Part shown: piece by piece, positions 21,954 to 30,807 of the stretch
How positions within the stretch are numbered: position 1 is the stretch's first letter
How the letters are laid out: the number at the start of each line of letters is the position of its first letter
DNA from: Rikenellaceae bacterium
GTDB lineage: Bacteria > Bacteroidota > Bacteroidia > Bacteroidales > Rikenellaceae
NCBI GenBank assembly: GCA_015060015.1
Contig: SUZG01000004.1
Span: 1 to 64,000, forward strand
Direction of reading: 5' to 3'
Length of the DNA: 64,000 nt
The notes under the pieces: generated by a model
Told to the model about the DNA's origin: nothing
Databases searched by the model: none
Seen by the model: only the letters and a program-made list of their open reading frames with translations
Made by a program: the position numbers and the translations under genes

Positions 21954-24746
21954 TTATTTAAGGTTGTGTTGTTTAAGGAAGCGTCCCGTATGACTGCGTT
22001 CGCACTGCTCCAAGTCTTTGGGTGTACCCTCAAAGACTATCTCTCCGCCTTTGTCACCGGCCTCCTCGCCGAGGTCAATAACCCAATCGGCACACTTTAT
22101 AACTTCCATATTATGCTCCACGATAACAATGGTATGTCCATTGGATATCAGTGCGTTAAAGGCCTTCAAAAGACGATTTATATCGTGGAAATGCAATCCT
22201 GTGGTAGGCTCGTCAAAGATAAACATTATCTGTCTCTGCTCGCTATCCTTTGCAAGGAACGAAGCCAGCTTCACACGCTGACTCTCGCCGCCCGATAGCG
22301 TTGAGGATGATTGTCCGAGGCGTATATAGCCCAAGCCAACCTCCTGCAAGGGTTTCAGTCTCTCTACTATGCGACGACAAGTGGAGTTACTGCTGCTATC
22401 CTCGCCGAAAAACTCAATGGCATCATCTACGCTTAGCTCCAAAACATCGTGTATGCTCTTGCCGCGATACCTTATCTCCAACACCTCGTCCTTGAAACGC
22501 TTGCCGTGGCAAGCTTCGCATACAAGCTCCACATCGGCCATAAACTGCATACTCACCTTGATAGTACCCTCGCCCTGACACTCCTCGCAGCGACCTCCCG
22601 CTACATTGAATGAGAACGAGGCTGCCGTAAGTCCCGTGTGTACAGCCTGTGGCTGGTCGGCAAAGAGTTTGCGTATCTCATCGTAGGCTTTCAGGTATGT
22701 TACGGGATTTGAACGTGATGATTTGCCAATGGGGTTCTGGTCCACTATCTCTACCGATTTCAGCATCGCTATATCACCCTCCAAGTGGTCGAAATCACCC
22801 GGTTTAAGACCCGTATCGGCCAATTCCCGACGCAGTGCCGGATAGAGTATTCCCTTTGCCAGAGATGACTTTCCGCTACCGCTGACTCCTGTGATACAGG
22901 TAATTACGCCCAGGGGAATGCGTACATCAATGTTTTTGAGGTTGTTTTCCCTCGCACCGCGTATTGTAATGGAGTTGCTCCATCCTCTCAGCGTGGTGGG
23001 CATATCTATCTGTCGTCGTCCGGCAAGATAATCTGCCGTAAGACTCTCCTTTGCTTTGAGTAGCTTGCCCAGCGGGCCGTTAAAGACTATCTCGCCTCCA
23101 TTCTCGCCCGCACGAGGCCCTACATCCACAATGTGGTCAGCGGCACGTATCACCTCCTCTTCGTGCTCTACGACTATGACCGTATTGCCAATATCACGCA
23201 GTTGCTTCAATACCTTTATCAGACGGTGCGTATCGCGTGGATGCAGACCGATGCTCGGCTCATCGAGGATGTAGAGAGAGCCTACAAGGTTGCTGCCCAG
23301 CGATGTAGAGAGGTTTATGCGTTGGCTTTCACCGCCCGACAATGTTGAAGAGAGGCGGTCCAGCGTAAGATAACCCAAGCCCACATCGGCCAAATATTGC
23401 AGACGATTGCGAATCTCTACGATGATGCGTTCTGCGGTCTTCTGGTCGTGCTCGTCAAGGGATAAATTGTTGAAGAAGAGTATCAATTCGTCGGCGGTCA
23501 TAGCAACCAGCTCGGCAATACTCTTGCCTCCAACTTTTACATACAAAGCCTCTTTACGCAGGCGGCTGCCACCGCACTCCGGACAGCGTGTCTTGCCTGT
23601 ATAGCGGGCCTTCATCACGCGGAACTGAATCTTGCGGCGTTCACTCTCTATGTAGTCAAAAAAGGCGTTAAGTCCGTAAAAATAGTCGTTTCCACGCCAC
23701 AACAGAAGCTTCTGCTCGGGCGTGAGATTGTAGTATGGCTCGTGTATGGGAAAGTCGAAAAGATAAGCATTGTTTATGAGCTGCTCTTTCCACTTCTTCA
23801 TTGTAGCACCACGCCAGCAGGCAATAGCATCCTCATATATGGTCTTGCTCTTGTCGGGGATGACCAAATCTTCGTCAATGCCGACAATCTTGCCGTAGCC
23901 CTCGCATACGGGGCAGGCACCTATGGGGTTGTTGAAACTGAACAGATGCTCCGAGGGCTGCTCGAAGGCTATGCCGTCGGCCTCAAAGCGAGAAGAAAAC
24001 TCGTGGCTCTCATCGTCAATGATGATACGGCACACATCGCCTCCATAGCTGTAAGCCCTTGCCACAGAGTCACGCAGACGCAGTAGTGTCTCATCGTCAT
24101 CAGCCCCTCGCAGACGGTCTATAACGATGGCAATGCTATCCTCGTGGGTGTCGATGGTGATTTGTGGCATAAACTCCTCGATGGTGAGGGCACGATTATC
24201 AACCCACACACGCTGAAAACCATCGCCAAGCAGTTGCAGCAGCTTGTCTATTATACCCTGCCCTGCGGCAAGGCGTAACGGGGATGTGATAACGACCTTG
24301 CGGCCCAATCCGTTTGTGGTTATATACTCCACCACGTCATCTACGCCGTAGCAGCGTACCTCGTTGCCCGATATTGGCGAGAAGGTGTGCCCAATGCGTG
24401 CATAGAGCAGTTTCAGATAGTCGTATATCTCGGTTGTCGTACCCACCGTAGAACGGGGATTGCGACTATTCACCTTCTGCTCGATAGCAATGGCTGGTGC
24501 TATGCCCGAAATCAAATCTACATCGGGTTTGGTTATACGACCCAGAAATTGTCGTGCGTAGGCCGACAGACTCTCTACATAGCGGCGTTGTCCCTCGGCG
24601 AAGATTGTGTCAAAGGCAAGAGTCGATTTACCCGACCCCGAGAGGCCGGTGATGACAGTCAGAGTATTGTGAGGAATATCGAGGCTCACATTTTTCAGAT
24701 TATGAACCCTTGCACCCTTGATATGTATGGTCTTGTCGTTTGACAT
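21954..24746 (-). CDS. uvrA: Excinuclease ABC subunit A
   Basis: This 930-residue protein is the damage-recognition ATPase of nucleotide excision repair. It has two ABC-type ATPase modules: Walker A GLSGSGKST (about 32-40) and GVSGSGKSS (about 640-648). Two LSGGESQR signatures are present. Zinc-binding Cys clusters occur at CPVCEGYG/CPECGGSRL and at CEECQGEG/CEACHGKRF. Length is normal for UvrA. UvrB and UvrC genes are not in the window. M16 peptidase lies immediately downstream. Confidence 0.98.
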   Translation of the reverse strand: MSNDKTIHIKGARVHNLKNVSLDIPHNTLTVITGLSGSGKSTLAFDTIFAEGQRRYVESLSAYARQFLGRITKPDVDLISGIAPAIAIEQKVNSRNPRSTVGTTTEIYDYLKLLYARIGHTFSPISGNEVRCYGVDDVVEYITTNGLGRKVVITSPLRLAAGQGIIDKLLQLLGDGFQRVWVDNRALTIEEFMPQITIDTHEDSIAIVIDRLRGADDDETLLRLRDSVARAYSYGGDVCRIIIDDESHEFSSRFEADGIAFEQPSEHLFSFNNPIGACPVCEGYGKIVGIDEDLVIPDKSKTIYEDAIACWRGATMKKWKEQLINNAYLFDFPIHEPYYNLTPEQKLLLWRGNDYFYGLNAFFDYIESERRKIQFRVMKARYTGKTRCPECGGSRLRKEALYVKVGGKSIAELVAMTADELILFFNNLSLDEHDQKTAERIIVEIRNRLQYLADVGLGYLTLDRLSSTLSGGESQRINLSTSLGSNLVGSLYILDEPSIGLHPRDTHRLIKVLKQLRDIGNTVIVVEHEEEVIRAADHIVDVGPRAGENGGEIVFNGPLGKLLKAKESLTADYLAGRRQIDMPTTLRGWSNSITIRGARENNLKNIDVRIPLGVITCITGVSGSGKSSLAKGILYPALRRELADTGLKPGDFDHLEGDIAMLKSVEIVDQNPIGKSSRSNPVTYLKAYDEIRKLFADQPQAVHTGLTAASFSFNVAGGRCEECQGEGTIKVSMQFMADVELVCEACHGKRFKDEVLEIRYRGKSIHDVLELSVDDAIEFFGEDSSSNSTCRRIVERLKPLQEVGLGYIRLGQSSSTLSGGESQRVKLASFLAKDSEQRQIMFIFDEPTTGLHFHDINRLLKAFNALISNGHTIVIVEHNMEVIKCADWVIDLGEEAGDKGGEIVFEGTPKDLEQCERSHTGRFLKQHNLK

Positions 24747-24788
24747 TGCGTTTTGATCTGTACGAACTTATATGTGTGTTATAAGATG

Positions 24789-25178
24789 CTACCTTAAAGT
24801 TGCTTGATATAGGTATGGCTCATCATCTACTTTTCTCATATTAAAAATAGAAATTAAAGGACACTCTTCATTCTTAATATGAGCATAAAAATAATTGGTT
24901 ATAGATGATTCTCCTCTTTTTAATAATATATCAACTTCATTTTGTTCAACTCGAAGTAGAAACTTCTTTAACACATCATATGGTATATTCTTATTGTATT
25001 CAAACTCAGTAACTTCTGAATAAAAACCTTTATATGGATTATCTTCAAATTTAATATGCACACACCATTGCTCTGGTTTGTTATAATATCCCCAATACTC
25101 ATTGTGCTGGGTATGAATAGACAACCTTAAAGATTGTTCAGTATCCTTGATATTGTGGTCGGTTATAACCTCTTTCAT
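24789..25178 (-). CDS. AT-rich orphan gene, unknown function
   Basis: This 129-residue hydrophilic protein has no signal peptide or membrane segment and no motif I recognise. By my count, 83 of 300 bases (28%) in 24841-25140 are G or C, against about half in the neighbouring uvrA and IMPACT genes. This strongly suggests recent acquisition. The protein is rich in Asn, Tyr, Glu and Lys, as expected for an AT-rich source. It sits between two housekeeping genes on the same strand, 42 bp from uvrA and 25 bp from the IMPACT gene. It could be an immunity or effector-type protein, but there is no direct evidence. Confidence 0.65.
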   Translation of the reverse strand: MKEVITDHNIKDTEQSLRLSIHTQHNEYWGYYNKPEQWCVHIKFEDNPYKGFYSEVTEFEYNKNIPYDVLKKFLLRVEQNEVDILLKRGESSITNYFYAHIKNEECPLISIFNMRKVDDEPYLYQATLR

Positions 25179-25203
25179 CCCACTATATGGCTTAATCGCA
25201 ACT

Positions 25204-25830
25204 TTATTCTTCTATTATCTCCAATGTTGCACCCTCTACCTTTCGCAGTCGTCCCAGCACCTGCTCGGCTCGTGAGTTGCGAACCGAGATTGTCATCGAG
25301 CAGAGATTGTCGAATATCTGCTCCTCAATCTTCGGTTGCTCCTCCTTGATGATACGCATTACATCGTTCATCGCAATATACGAGAAATCTATCTTCGCCC
25401 GCGTATCCACCGTGCGTTCTACCACTTTGGCGGCCCCGATAACTGCTGCGGCAGACTCCTTGTATGCGGCTATAAGTCCCGGAACGCCCAGTTTTGTGCC
25501 ACCAAAGTAACGCACCACGACAATCAGACAGTTCGTAATCTCATTCGATAGCAACTGTCCCAGGATAGGCTTGCCTGCGGTGCTTGACGGCTCGCCGTCG
25601 TCATTGGCACGAAACTTCTCTCCAAAGGGTCCCAGACGCCATGCATAGCAGTGATGTGTGGCATCGTAGTACTGCTTGCGTAGCGGTTCCAGGCGTGCGG
25701 CTATCTCCTCCTCACTCTCAACGTGATAGGCGAAACAGAGGAACTTGCTGCTCTTCTCCTTGAAGATGGCTTCGGCCTCACCCTCGATGGTGAGATAGCT
25801 ATCTCGTATGCCGTCGTTTATACTCTCCAC
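25204..25830 (-). CDS. YigZ/IMPACT-family protein
   Basis: This 208-residue protein carries the UPF0029/IMPACT signature: DDGEPSSTAGKPILGQLL at about residues 76-93, preceded by ATHHCYAWRLG. The C-terminal DUF1949-like domain spans about 140-205. The eukaryotic relative IMPACT modulates GCN2; the bacterial YigZ fold resembles elongation-factor domains and its role is uncertain. It lies 13 bp downstream of lepB, consistent with co-transcription. Confidence 0.9.
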   Translation of the reverse strand: MESINDGIRDSYLTIEGEAEAIFKEKSSKFLCFAYHVESEEEIAARLEPLRKQYYDATHHCYAWRLGPFGEKFRANDDGEPSSTAGKPILGQLLSNEITNCLIVVVRYFGGTKLGVPGLIAAYKESAAAVIGAAKVVERTVDTRAKIDFSYIAMNDVMRIIKEEQPKIEEQIFDNLCSMTISVRNSRAEQVLGRLRKVEGATLEIIEE

Positions 25831-25843
25831 GATGCAGGGCCTG

Positions 25844-27190
25844 TTATCTTACTTTCTTAAATATACGATTCCAGCGAATGTTCTGCGGGAAGGACTTCTC
25901 GGCATCTCGCGAGAACCAGATGAAAGAAGCCTTGCCGACAATGTGGTCCTCGGGGACGAAGCCCCAGTAGCGTGAGTCGGCAGAGTTGTGGCGGTTGTCG
26001 CCCATCATCCAGTAGTAGTCCATCTTGAAGGTGTAGGTCGTAGCCTTCTCGCCGTTGATATAGATGTCACTGCCCTCCACTCGCAGGTCATTCTCCTCAT
26101 AGACATCGATGATGCGTTCATAGAGAGGCAGGTTCTCTATTGTAAGTGGTATGGTAACACCCTTCTGTGGTATCCATAGCGGACCGAAGTTATCGGCGGT
26201 CCAGGGATAATTATCGCTATAAGGGAAGGCCTGCTCCATAGCACGATAAGGCGTAATGCTCTTAACGCTTGACATCTTGCCAAGTTCGGTGACCATGCCC
26301 TCGGTCAGCGGCATAAAATAGTGGTTGCCGTTTGATGACAATTCGCTGATTCCGAGATTCTGCAAGGCATACGACGAAAGTGGCGACGAGGTGCGTACCG
26401 TGTAGCATAGCTGCGATTCGGGCAAGTCTGTCTGCTTCTCGCCATTGACATAGAGCTGTGCATCGACTATGCGTATGCTGTCGCCAGCCACAGCCACACA
26501 ACGCTTGATGTAGTTCTCACGCTTATCTACGGGGCGAGAGATGATTGTATGGCTCTCCTCCAATAGCTTGCGGCCACGCTGCTCCCCGTATTGGCGTTGA
26601 TAGTCACGCAAAACGTCATAGTATGTTACTGCCTGATTCTCCAGCAATACGGTATCGCCCGCAGGGAAGTTAAATACAACTGCGTCGTTACGTTCTATCT
26701 TGCGAAGCCCTTTCAGTCGGTGATAAGGCCATTTGATAGCCTCCGAGAATGACTTTTTTGTCTGCGAGAATGGCATTGTGTGATGCACAAAGGGGAACGA
26801 TAGGGGCGTGTTGGGCATCTGCGGGCCATAAGTTACCTTGCTCACATAGAGATAATCTCCCACCAATAACGACTTCTCCATCGACGATGATGGAATGACA
26901 TAAATCTGGAAGATGAAGATGTGCACTATCGTTGCCAGAACGGTAGCGAAGATTATGGCATTGATCCACTCGTAGATGCTGTTGTATAGTTTGCTACGCT
27001 TGCATAGCTCTTCGTTTTTGCTGCCGATGAAGCGGTAGAAATAACGCGTAATATAGGCGTCAAAGATAAACACCACGCCGAGCAACAGCCATAGATTGCC
27101 TGTCCATACCACAAACCACAGCACATAAAGTATGGTGGCAAGAGAAAAACCTACCCAGCGGTTTTTTAATATGTTTTTAATCTTATTCAT
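25844..27190 (-). CDS. lepB: Signal peptidase I
   Basis: This 448-residue membrane-bound serine peptidase removes signal peptides. Hydrophobic segments lie at about residues 12-60 and 75-98. The catalytic Ser is in IPSSSMEKSLLVGDYL (about residue 103) and the general-base Lys is expected near RNDAVVFNFP, where the typical RGDVVVFxxP box appears as RNDAVVFNFP; the usual Lys lies a few residues beyond in this family and needs alignment. Box E is MMGDNRHNSADSRYWG. The protein is longer than E. coli LepB because of a large periplasmic insertion (about 190-375), common in Bacteroidota. Confidence 0.94.
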   Translation of the reverse strand: MNKIKNILKNRWVGFSLATILYVLWFVVWTGNLWLLLGVVFIFDAYITRYFYRFIGSKNEELCKRSKLYNSIYEWINAIIFATVLATIVHIFIFQIYVIPSSSMEKSLLVGDYLYVSKVTYGPQMPNTPLSFPFVHHTMPFSQTKKSFSEAIKWPYHRLKGLRKIERNDAVVFNFPAGDTVLLENQAVTYYDVLRDYQRQYGEQRGRKLLEESHTIISRPVDKRENYIKRCVAVAGDSIRIVDAQLYVNGEKQTDLPESQLCYTVRTSSPLSSYALQNLGISELSSNGNHYFMPLTEGMVTELGKMSSVKSITPYRAMEQAFPYSDNYPWTADNFGPLWIPQKGVTIPLTIENLPLYERIIDVYEENDLRVEGSDIYINGEKATTYTFKMDYYWMMGDNRHNSADSRYWGFVPEDHIVGKASFIWFSRDAEKSFPQNIRWNRIFKKVR

Positions 27191-27226
27191 TGAACTCTAA
27201 TTTCTGATACTCTGTTTAATATGCGC

Positions 27227-27937
27227 TTAAAAAAGGTCTTCCATAGTAAATACACCCTGCTTGCCGCATAGGAACTCGGCTGCGATAACGGCTCCTTGTG
27301 CCAGTGTGCGACGATTTTTTATCGAGTGACGTATCTCCAGCATGTCGTCCTCCGAGGTGTAGGTAACGGAGTGATCACCGGGGGTCATGCCCACGCGGAA
27401 CGACTCGATACCAATGAGGCTCTTGTCAGTTGTAGGCTCATTCACCCATCCCTGCTTGCGGTCTATGCGTGCGATGATATCCTCGGCAAGGGTTACGGCC
27501 GTACCACTTGGCGAGTCCTTCTTCTCGGTGTGGTGTGTCTCGGCTATTGTAACTTCGTAGCCATTGAAGGCGTTCATCATACGTGCCAATTCGCGGTTGA
27601 GGCGGAACATAAGATTGACTCCGATAGAGTAGTTCGAAGCGTAGAACATTGCACCACCCTTCTCGCGGCACAACTCCTGCAATTCTGCAAGGCGTGAGGT
27701 CCAACCCGTTGTGCCCGATACTACGGCTGTGCCGCACTCCAAGCATCGGCGTATGTTGTCGTAGGCCGTTGTGGGCGTTGTGAACTCTATGGCCACATCT
27801 ATTGTTTTGAGGTTTTCGGCGTTGAGGTCGGCCACATTGTCCTGATCGATGATGAGGGCTACCTCGTGGCCACGCTGAATGAGAATCTTCTCTATCTCGC
27901 GCCCCATCTTGCCATATCCTATAATTGCTGCTCTCAT
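27227..27937 (-). CDS. dapB: 4-hydroxy-tetrahydrodipicolinate reductase
   Basis: This 236-residue enzyme of the lysine/diaminopimelate pathway reduces the dapA product with NAD(P)H. The nucleotide-binding motif is GYGKMGREI (about 7-15). The DapB signature is ETHHTEKKDSPSGTA (about 130-144), including the catalytic His pair and Lys. It is shorter than the E. coli enzyme (about 273 residues), as is common in Bacteroidota. A promoter (27991-28022) and a perfect small hairpin (27957-27973) lie in the 5' leader. lepB follows 36 bp downstream. Confidence 0.95.
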   Translation of the reverse strand: MRAAIIGYGKMGREIEKILIQRGHEVALIIDQDNVADLNAENLKTIDVAIEFTTPTTAYDNIRRCLECGTAVVSGTTGWTSRLAELQELCREKGGAMFYASNYSIGVNLMFRLNRELARMMNAFNGYEVTIAETHHTEKKDSPSGTAVTLAEDIIARIDRKQGWVNEPTTDKSLIGIESFRVGMTPGDHSVTYTSEDDMLEIRHSIKNRRTLAQGAVIAAEFLCGKQGVFTMEDLF

Positions 27938-27956
27938 AGTTTTGTAACTTTTTTGT

Positions 27957-27973
27957 CGCCTACTTTGTAGGCG
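27957..27973 (-). promoter_or_regulatory. Small perfect hairpin in the dapB 5' leader
   Basis: CGCCTAC and GTAGGCG form a 7-bp stem with a three-base loop, about 20 bp before the dapB start codon and inside the predicted transcript. An A-rich stretch, not a T-run, follows it on the minus strand. It is therefore not a terminator. Confidence 0.35.
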
Positions 27974-27990
27974 GGTTGAGTATAATCGGA

Positions 27991-28022
27991 CAAAGATACG
28001 ATTTGAAATTCAAAATTCAAAA
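27991..28022 (-). promoter_or_regulatory. Promoter of dapB, with its -33 element inside an ATTTTGAA repeat
   Basis: On the minus strand, TTTTG (complement of 28018-28022), a 19-bp spacer and TATCTTTG (complement of 27991-27998) match the consensus well. The -33 element is supplied by an ATTTTGAA tandem repeat (28003-28024). Confidence 0.55.
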
Positions 28023-28168
28023 TTATTTGGTCGGCGTATCTGTAACGCAAATAAACAATTTTACCCGCTGCAATTTGTCAATCTTCCTCGTTGGAGTTTG
28101 CGGGAAATAAAAAATTAACTATATTTGCTATGTTTAAGTCTGCACAATGTGTGTGACAGCACAACAAG

Positions 28169-28933
28169 ATGCGTTATTTTATAGAGTTATCATACGATGG
28201 AGCCGCCTATTGCGGGTGGCAGCGACAGCGAGAGGATCCCAGCGTGCAACAGACGTTGGAGCAGGCTCTCACTACCCTGCTGCGTACAGCAATCGAAGTT
28301 GTCGGCTGCGGCCGAACAGATACGGGCGTCAATGCGTCGTACTATGTGGCCCACTTCGACAGTGACAAGGCGTTGGATTGCAAACAGTTGGTGTATAAAC
28401 TCAACCTTGTGTTGCCGCACGATATTGCTGTGAGTGCTGTTCGTCGGACGCAGGATAATGCCCACGCACGCTTTGATGCTCGTGAGAGAGAATATACATA
28501 TTTCATCTCGCAACATAAGAACCCGTTCAAACGCTACTCGGCGTGGCAATACTATGTGTCACTCGATGTCGAGAAGATGAACAAGGCTGCCGAGGTTTTG
28601 TTGCGTTACGACGATTTTACATCGTTCGCAAAACTCAATTCCAACAATAAGACCAATATCTGCCACATCAAGGATGCCTGTTGGCAACGGTCTGCGGAGA
28701 ATGAGTCACTCCTAATCTTTAAGATTCGTGCCGATCGCTTCCTGCGTAATATGGTGAGAGCTATTGTGGGTACATTGGTTGATGTTGGGCGTGGCCGCCT
28801 GACAGTTGAGGATTTCGAGCATATAGTGACGGCTCGAGACTTGTCGCTTTCGTCGGCAGGAGCACCCTCGCAAGGGTTGTTTCTGAGTGATGTGAAGTAT
28901 GATAAAGATGTGTATTATGTAGAAAACCAATAA
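28169..28933 (+). CDS. truA: tRNA pseudouridine(38-40) synthase TruA
   Basis: This 254-residue pseudouridine synthase modifies the tRNA anticodon stem. The catalytic Asp is in GCGRTDTGVNAS (about residue 51), a motif diagnostic of TruA. The N-terminal IELSYDGAAYCGWQRQ and the C-terminal RADRFLRNMVRAIVGTLV are also typical. ATG 28169 gives the canonical N-terminus. It is likely to be the first gene of a pair with the small membrane protein at 28964. Confidence 0.97.
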   Translation: MRYFIELSYDGAAYCGWQRQREDPSVQQTLEQALTTLLRTAIEVVGCGRTDTGVNASYYVAHFDSDKALDCKQLVYKLNLVLPHDIAVSAVRRTQDNAHARFDAREREYTYFISQHKNPFKRYSAWQYYVSLDVEKMNKAAEVLLRYDDFTSFAKLNSNNKTNICHIKDACWQRSAENESLLIFKIRADRFLRNMVRAIVGTLVDVGRGRLTVEDFEHIVTARDLSLSSAGAPSQGLFLSDVKYDKDVYYVENQ

Positions 28934-28963
28934 CTTTATTGTTAAACTTAAATATTTAAGACT

Positions 28964-29152
28964 ATGGTAGAAACTATTATTTGGTTAGCCGGTGTTATCT
29001 GTGCTATCTGGTGCGTACTCGACATCTTCAAGAAGCCTATTGGCTTGGTTGGCAAGTTGATCTTGTCTATTATCCTTTTGGCAACAAGCTGGGTTGGCCT
29101 CGCGTTGTACTATTTCTGGGTACGCCACCACGTTACAGAGTGGTTTAAGTAG
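28964..29152 (+). CDS. Small two-span membrane protein
   Basis: This 62-residue protein has two hydrophobic segments (about 3-20 and 28-52) separated by the basic loop DIFKKPIGLVGK, and a His-containing C-terminus (RHHVTEWFK). It resembles short PLDc_N-like or YqaE-size proteins but has no diagnostic motif. It lies 30 bp after truA and is followed by a clear terminator, which supports it as a real gene. Function unknown. Confidence 0.75.
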   Translation: MVETIIWLAGVICAIWCVLDIFKKPIGLVGKLILSIILLATSWVGLALYYFWVRHHVTEWFK

Positions 29153-29172
29153 TATTCTTAGCTACAAACAAA

Positions 29173-29212
29173 TAGCAGGACTTCCCCGTCGGGAGGCCCT
29201 GCTACTTTTTTA
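29173..29212. terminator. Terminator between the small membrane protein gene and lpdA
   Basis: TAGCAGG and CCTGCTA, extended inward by TCCC/GGGA, form a stem with a T-run on the plus strand. It can also serve lpdA, whose stop is 18 bp away on the other strand. Confidence 0.8.
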
Positions 29213-29229
29213 TGCGGAATGTGTCCGCT

Positions 29230-30606
29230 TTATAGATGTATCGCCTGTCCCATAGCGGCTTCCGAGGCCTCCATAATAGCCTCGTGCATTGTGGGATGTG
29301 AATGGATAGTCTTGGCAATCTGATGAGCTGTGATACCCATACGCTTGGCCAGTGTAGGCTCGCCCAGCATTTCGGTAACAGTGCCACCCACCATGTGTGC
29401 ACCGATAAGCTTCTCGTCGGCATCAAAGATGAGTTTCACAAAGCCGTCACGGTCGCCCGCCGCCGTAGCCTTGCCCGAAGCGGTGAAGGGGAAGCGACCA
29501 ACCTTGTATTCAATGCCCATTTCGCGAGCCTTCTGCTCGGTGATACCCACCGATGCCACCTCGGGTGAGGTAAAGACACATGACGGAATTGTCGAGTAAT
29601 CAACCTTGTCGGGGTTGAGGCCGCAGATATGCTCCACGCAGTGGATAGCCTCGGCCGAAGCTACGTGTGCAAGGGCTGGTGTGGGGATAATATCGCCAAT
29701 GGCGTAGATGCCGGCAACCGAGGTCTGGTAATGCTCATCAACCACAATCTTGTCGCGTTCAATAACCACGCCGACCTCTTCCAGACCCATATTCTCGATG
29801 TTTGACTTCACGCCCACAGCCGACAAAACGACCTCGGCAGAGAGGGTCTCTGCTCCCTTCTTGCCCTCAATCTCCACCTGACACAGGCCGTCGTCGCCGA
29901 TAGTTACCTGCTTTACGGTGGTCGAGGTCATCACGCCGACACGCATCTTGCGGAAGGCACGTTCCATAGTCTTGGCAACCTCCTCGTCCTCCAACGGCAT
30001 CAACTGCGGCATATACTCAACGATAGTGACCTTCACACCCAGTGAAGCATACAAGCAAGCGAACTCACTGCCAATAGCACCCGAGCCTACAACAATCATT
30101 GTTTCAGGTAGTTTGGGAAGTGTAAGAGCCTCCTTTGATGAGATGATATGAGTGCCGTCAATAGGCATAAAAGGCATCTGTCGTGGTCTTGCACCCGTTG
30201 CAAGGATGATAGCCTCGGCCTCATATATGGTGCCTTCAACCTCCACTTTGCCCTGCCCCGCTATGCGTCCAAAGCCATTGATAACCTCGATGTTGTTCTT
30301 CTTCAAAAGGAACTGCACGCCCTTGCTCATCGTTTCGGCTACGGTGCGTGAACGGGCTACAATCTTCTCGAAGTCGGGCTTCACCTCGCCCTCAATCTCC
30401 ACGCCGTAGTGTGCCGAGTTTTTGCAGTAGGTATATACCTGTGCACTCTTCAATAGGGCTTTTGTTGGAATGCAGCCCCAGTTGAGGCATACGCCACCCA
30501 ACTCGGCCTTCTCGACGATGGCCACCTTCTTGCCCTCTTGTGCGGCTCGTATGGCGGCTACATAACCGCCCGGGCCACTGCCTATAACTATAATATCGTA
30601 ATTCAT
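29230..30606 (-). CDS. lpdA: Dihydrolipoyl dehydrogenase
   Basis: This 458-residue FAD disulfide oxidoreductase reoxidises dihydrolipoamide in 2-oxoacid dehydrogenase or glycine-cleavage complexes. The FAD Rossmann motif is GSGPGGYVAAIRAA (about 8-21). The redox pair is in GGVCLNWGCIPTKAL (about Cys40 and Cys45). The NAD-binding motif is VGSGAIGSEFA, and the active-site HSHPTMHE is near the C-terminus. No E1 or E2 gene is in the window, so the partner complex is unknown. A 46-codon membrane-peptide gene ends 10 bp upstream and is probably co-transcribed. Confidence 0.95.
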   Translation of the reverse strand: MNYDIIVIGSGPGGYVAAIRAAQEGKKVAIVEKAELGGVCLNWGCIPTKALLKSAQVYTYCKNSAHYGVEIEGEVKPDFEKIVARSRTVAETMSKGVQFLLKKNNIEVINGFGRIAGQGKVEVEGTIYEAEAIILATGARPRQMPFMPIDGTHIISSKEALTLPKLPETMIVVGSGAIGSEFACLYASLGVKVTIVEYMPQLMPLEDEEVAKTMERAFRKMRVGVMTSTTVKQVTIGDDGLCQVEIEGKKGAETLSAEVVLSAVGVKSNIENMGLEEVGVVIERDKIVVDEHYQTSVAGIYAIGDIIPTPALAHVASAEAIHCVEHICGLNPDKVDYSTIPSCVFTSPEVASVGITEQKAREMGIEYKVGRFPFTASGKATAAGDRDGFVKLIFDADEKLIGAHMVGGTVTEMLGEPTLAKRMGITAHQIAKTIHSHPTMHEAIMEASEAAMGQAIHL

Positions 30607-30616
30607 TGTCTGTCTA

Positions 30617-30757
30617 CTATTTTGGTTGTTGTCTGCGAAGATACTTTATCCACTCCACGAGTGCTATGATTGCCAGCACCGATAGTATTACCACCAATGC
30701 TGAAACGGCCACGACCAATAGCTTGATGGCTGTTGCCAAGGTCATTGAAATCGCCAT
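30617..30757 (-). CDS. Putative 46-residue single-span membrane peptide upstream of lpdA
   Basis: The minus strand encodes 46 residues from ATG 30757 to a TAG at 30617-30619. The short N-terminus MAISMTLATAIK is followed by an uninterrupted Val/Leu/Ala/Ile-rich span of about 24 residues and the basic tail EWIKYLRRQQPK. It fits a single inner-membrane helix with a cytoplasmic positive tail. It lies between the C69 dipeptidase stop (30808) and the lpdA start (30606), co-directional and closely spaced with both. No family can be named. Confidence 0.55.
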   Translation of the reverse strand: MAISMTLATAIKLLVVAVSALVVILSVLAIIALVEWIKYLRRQQPK

Positions 30758-30807
30758 ATTGCAAATCGTTAAAGTCTTAAATTATTGCTTTAAGTGTCGA
30801 GATATAA

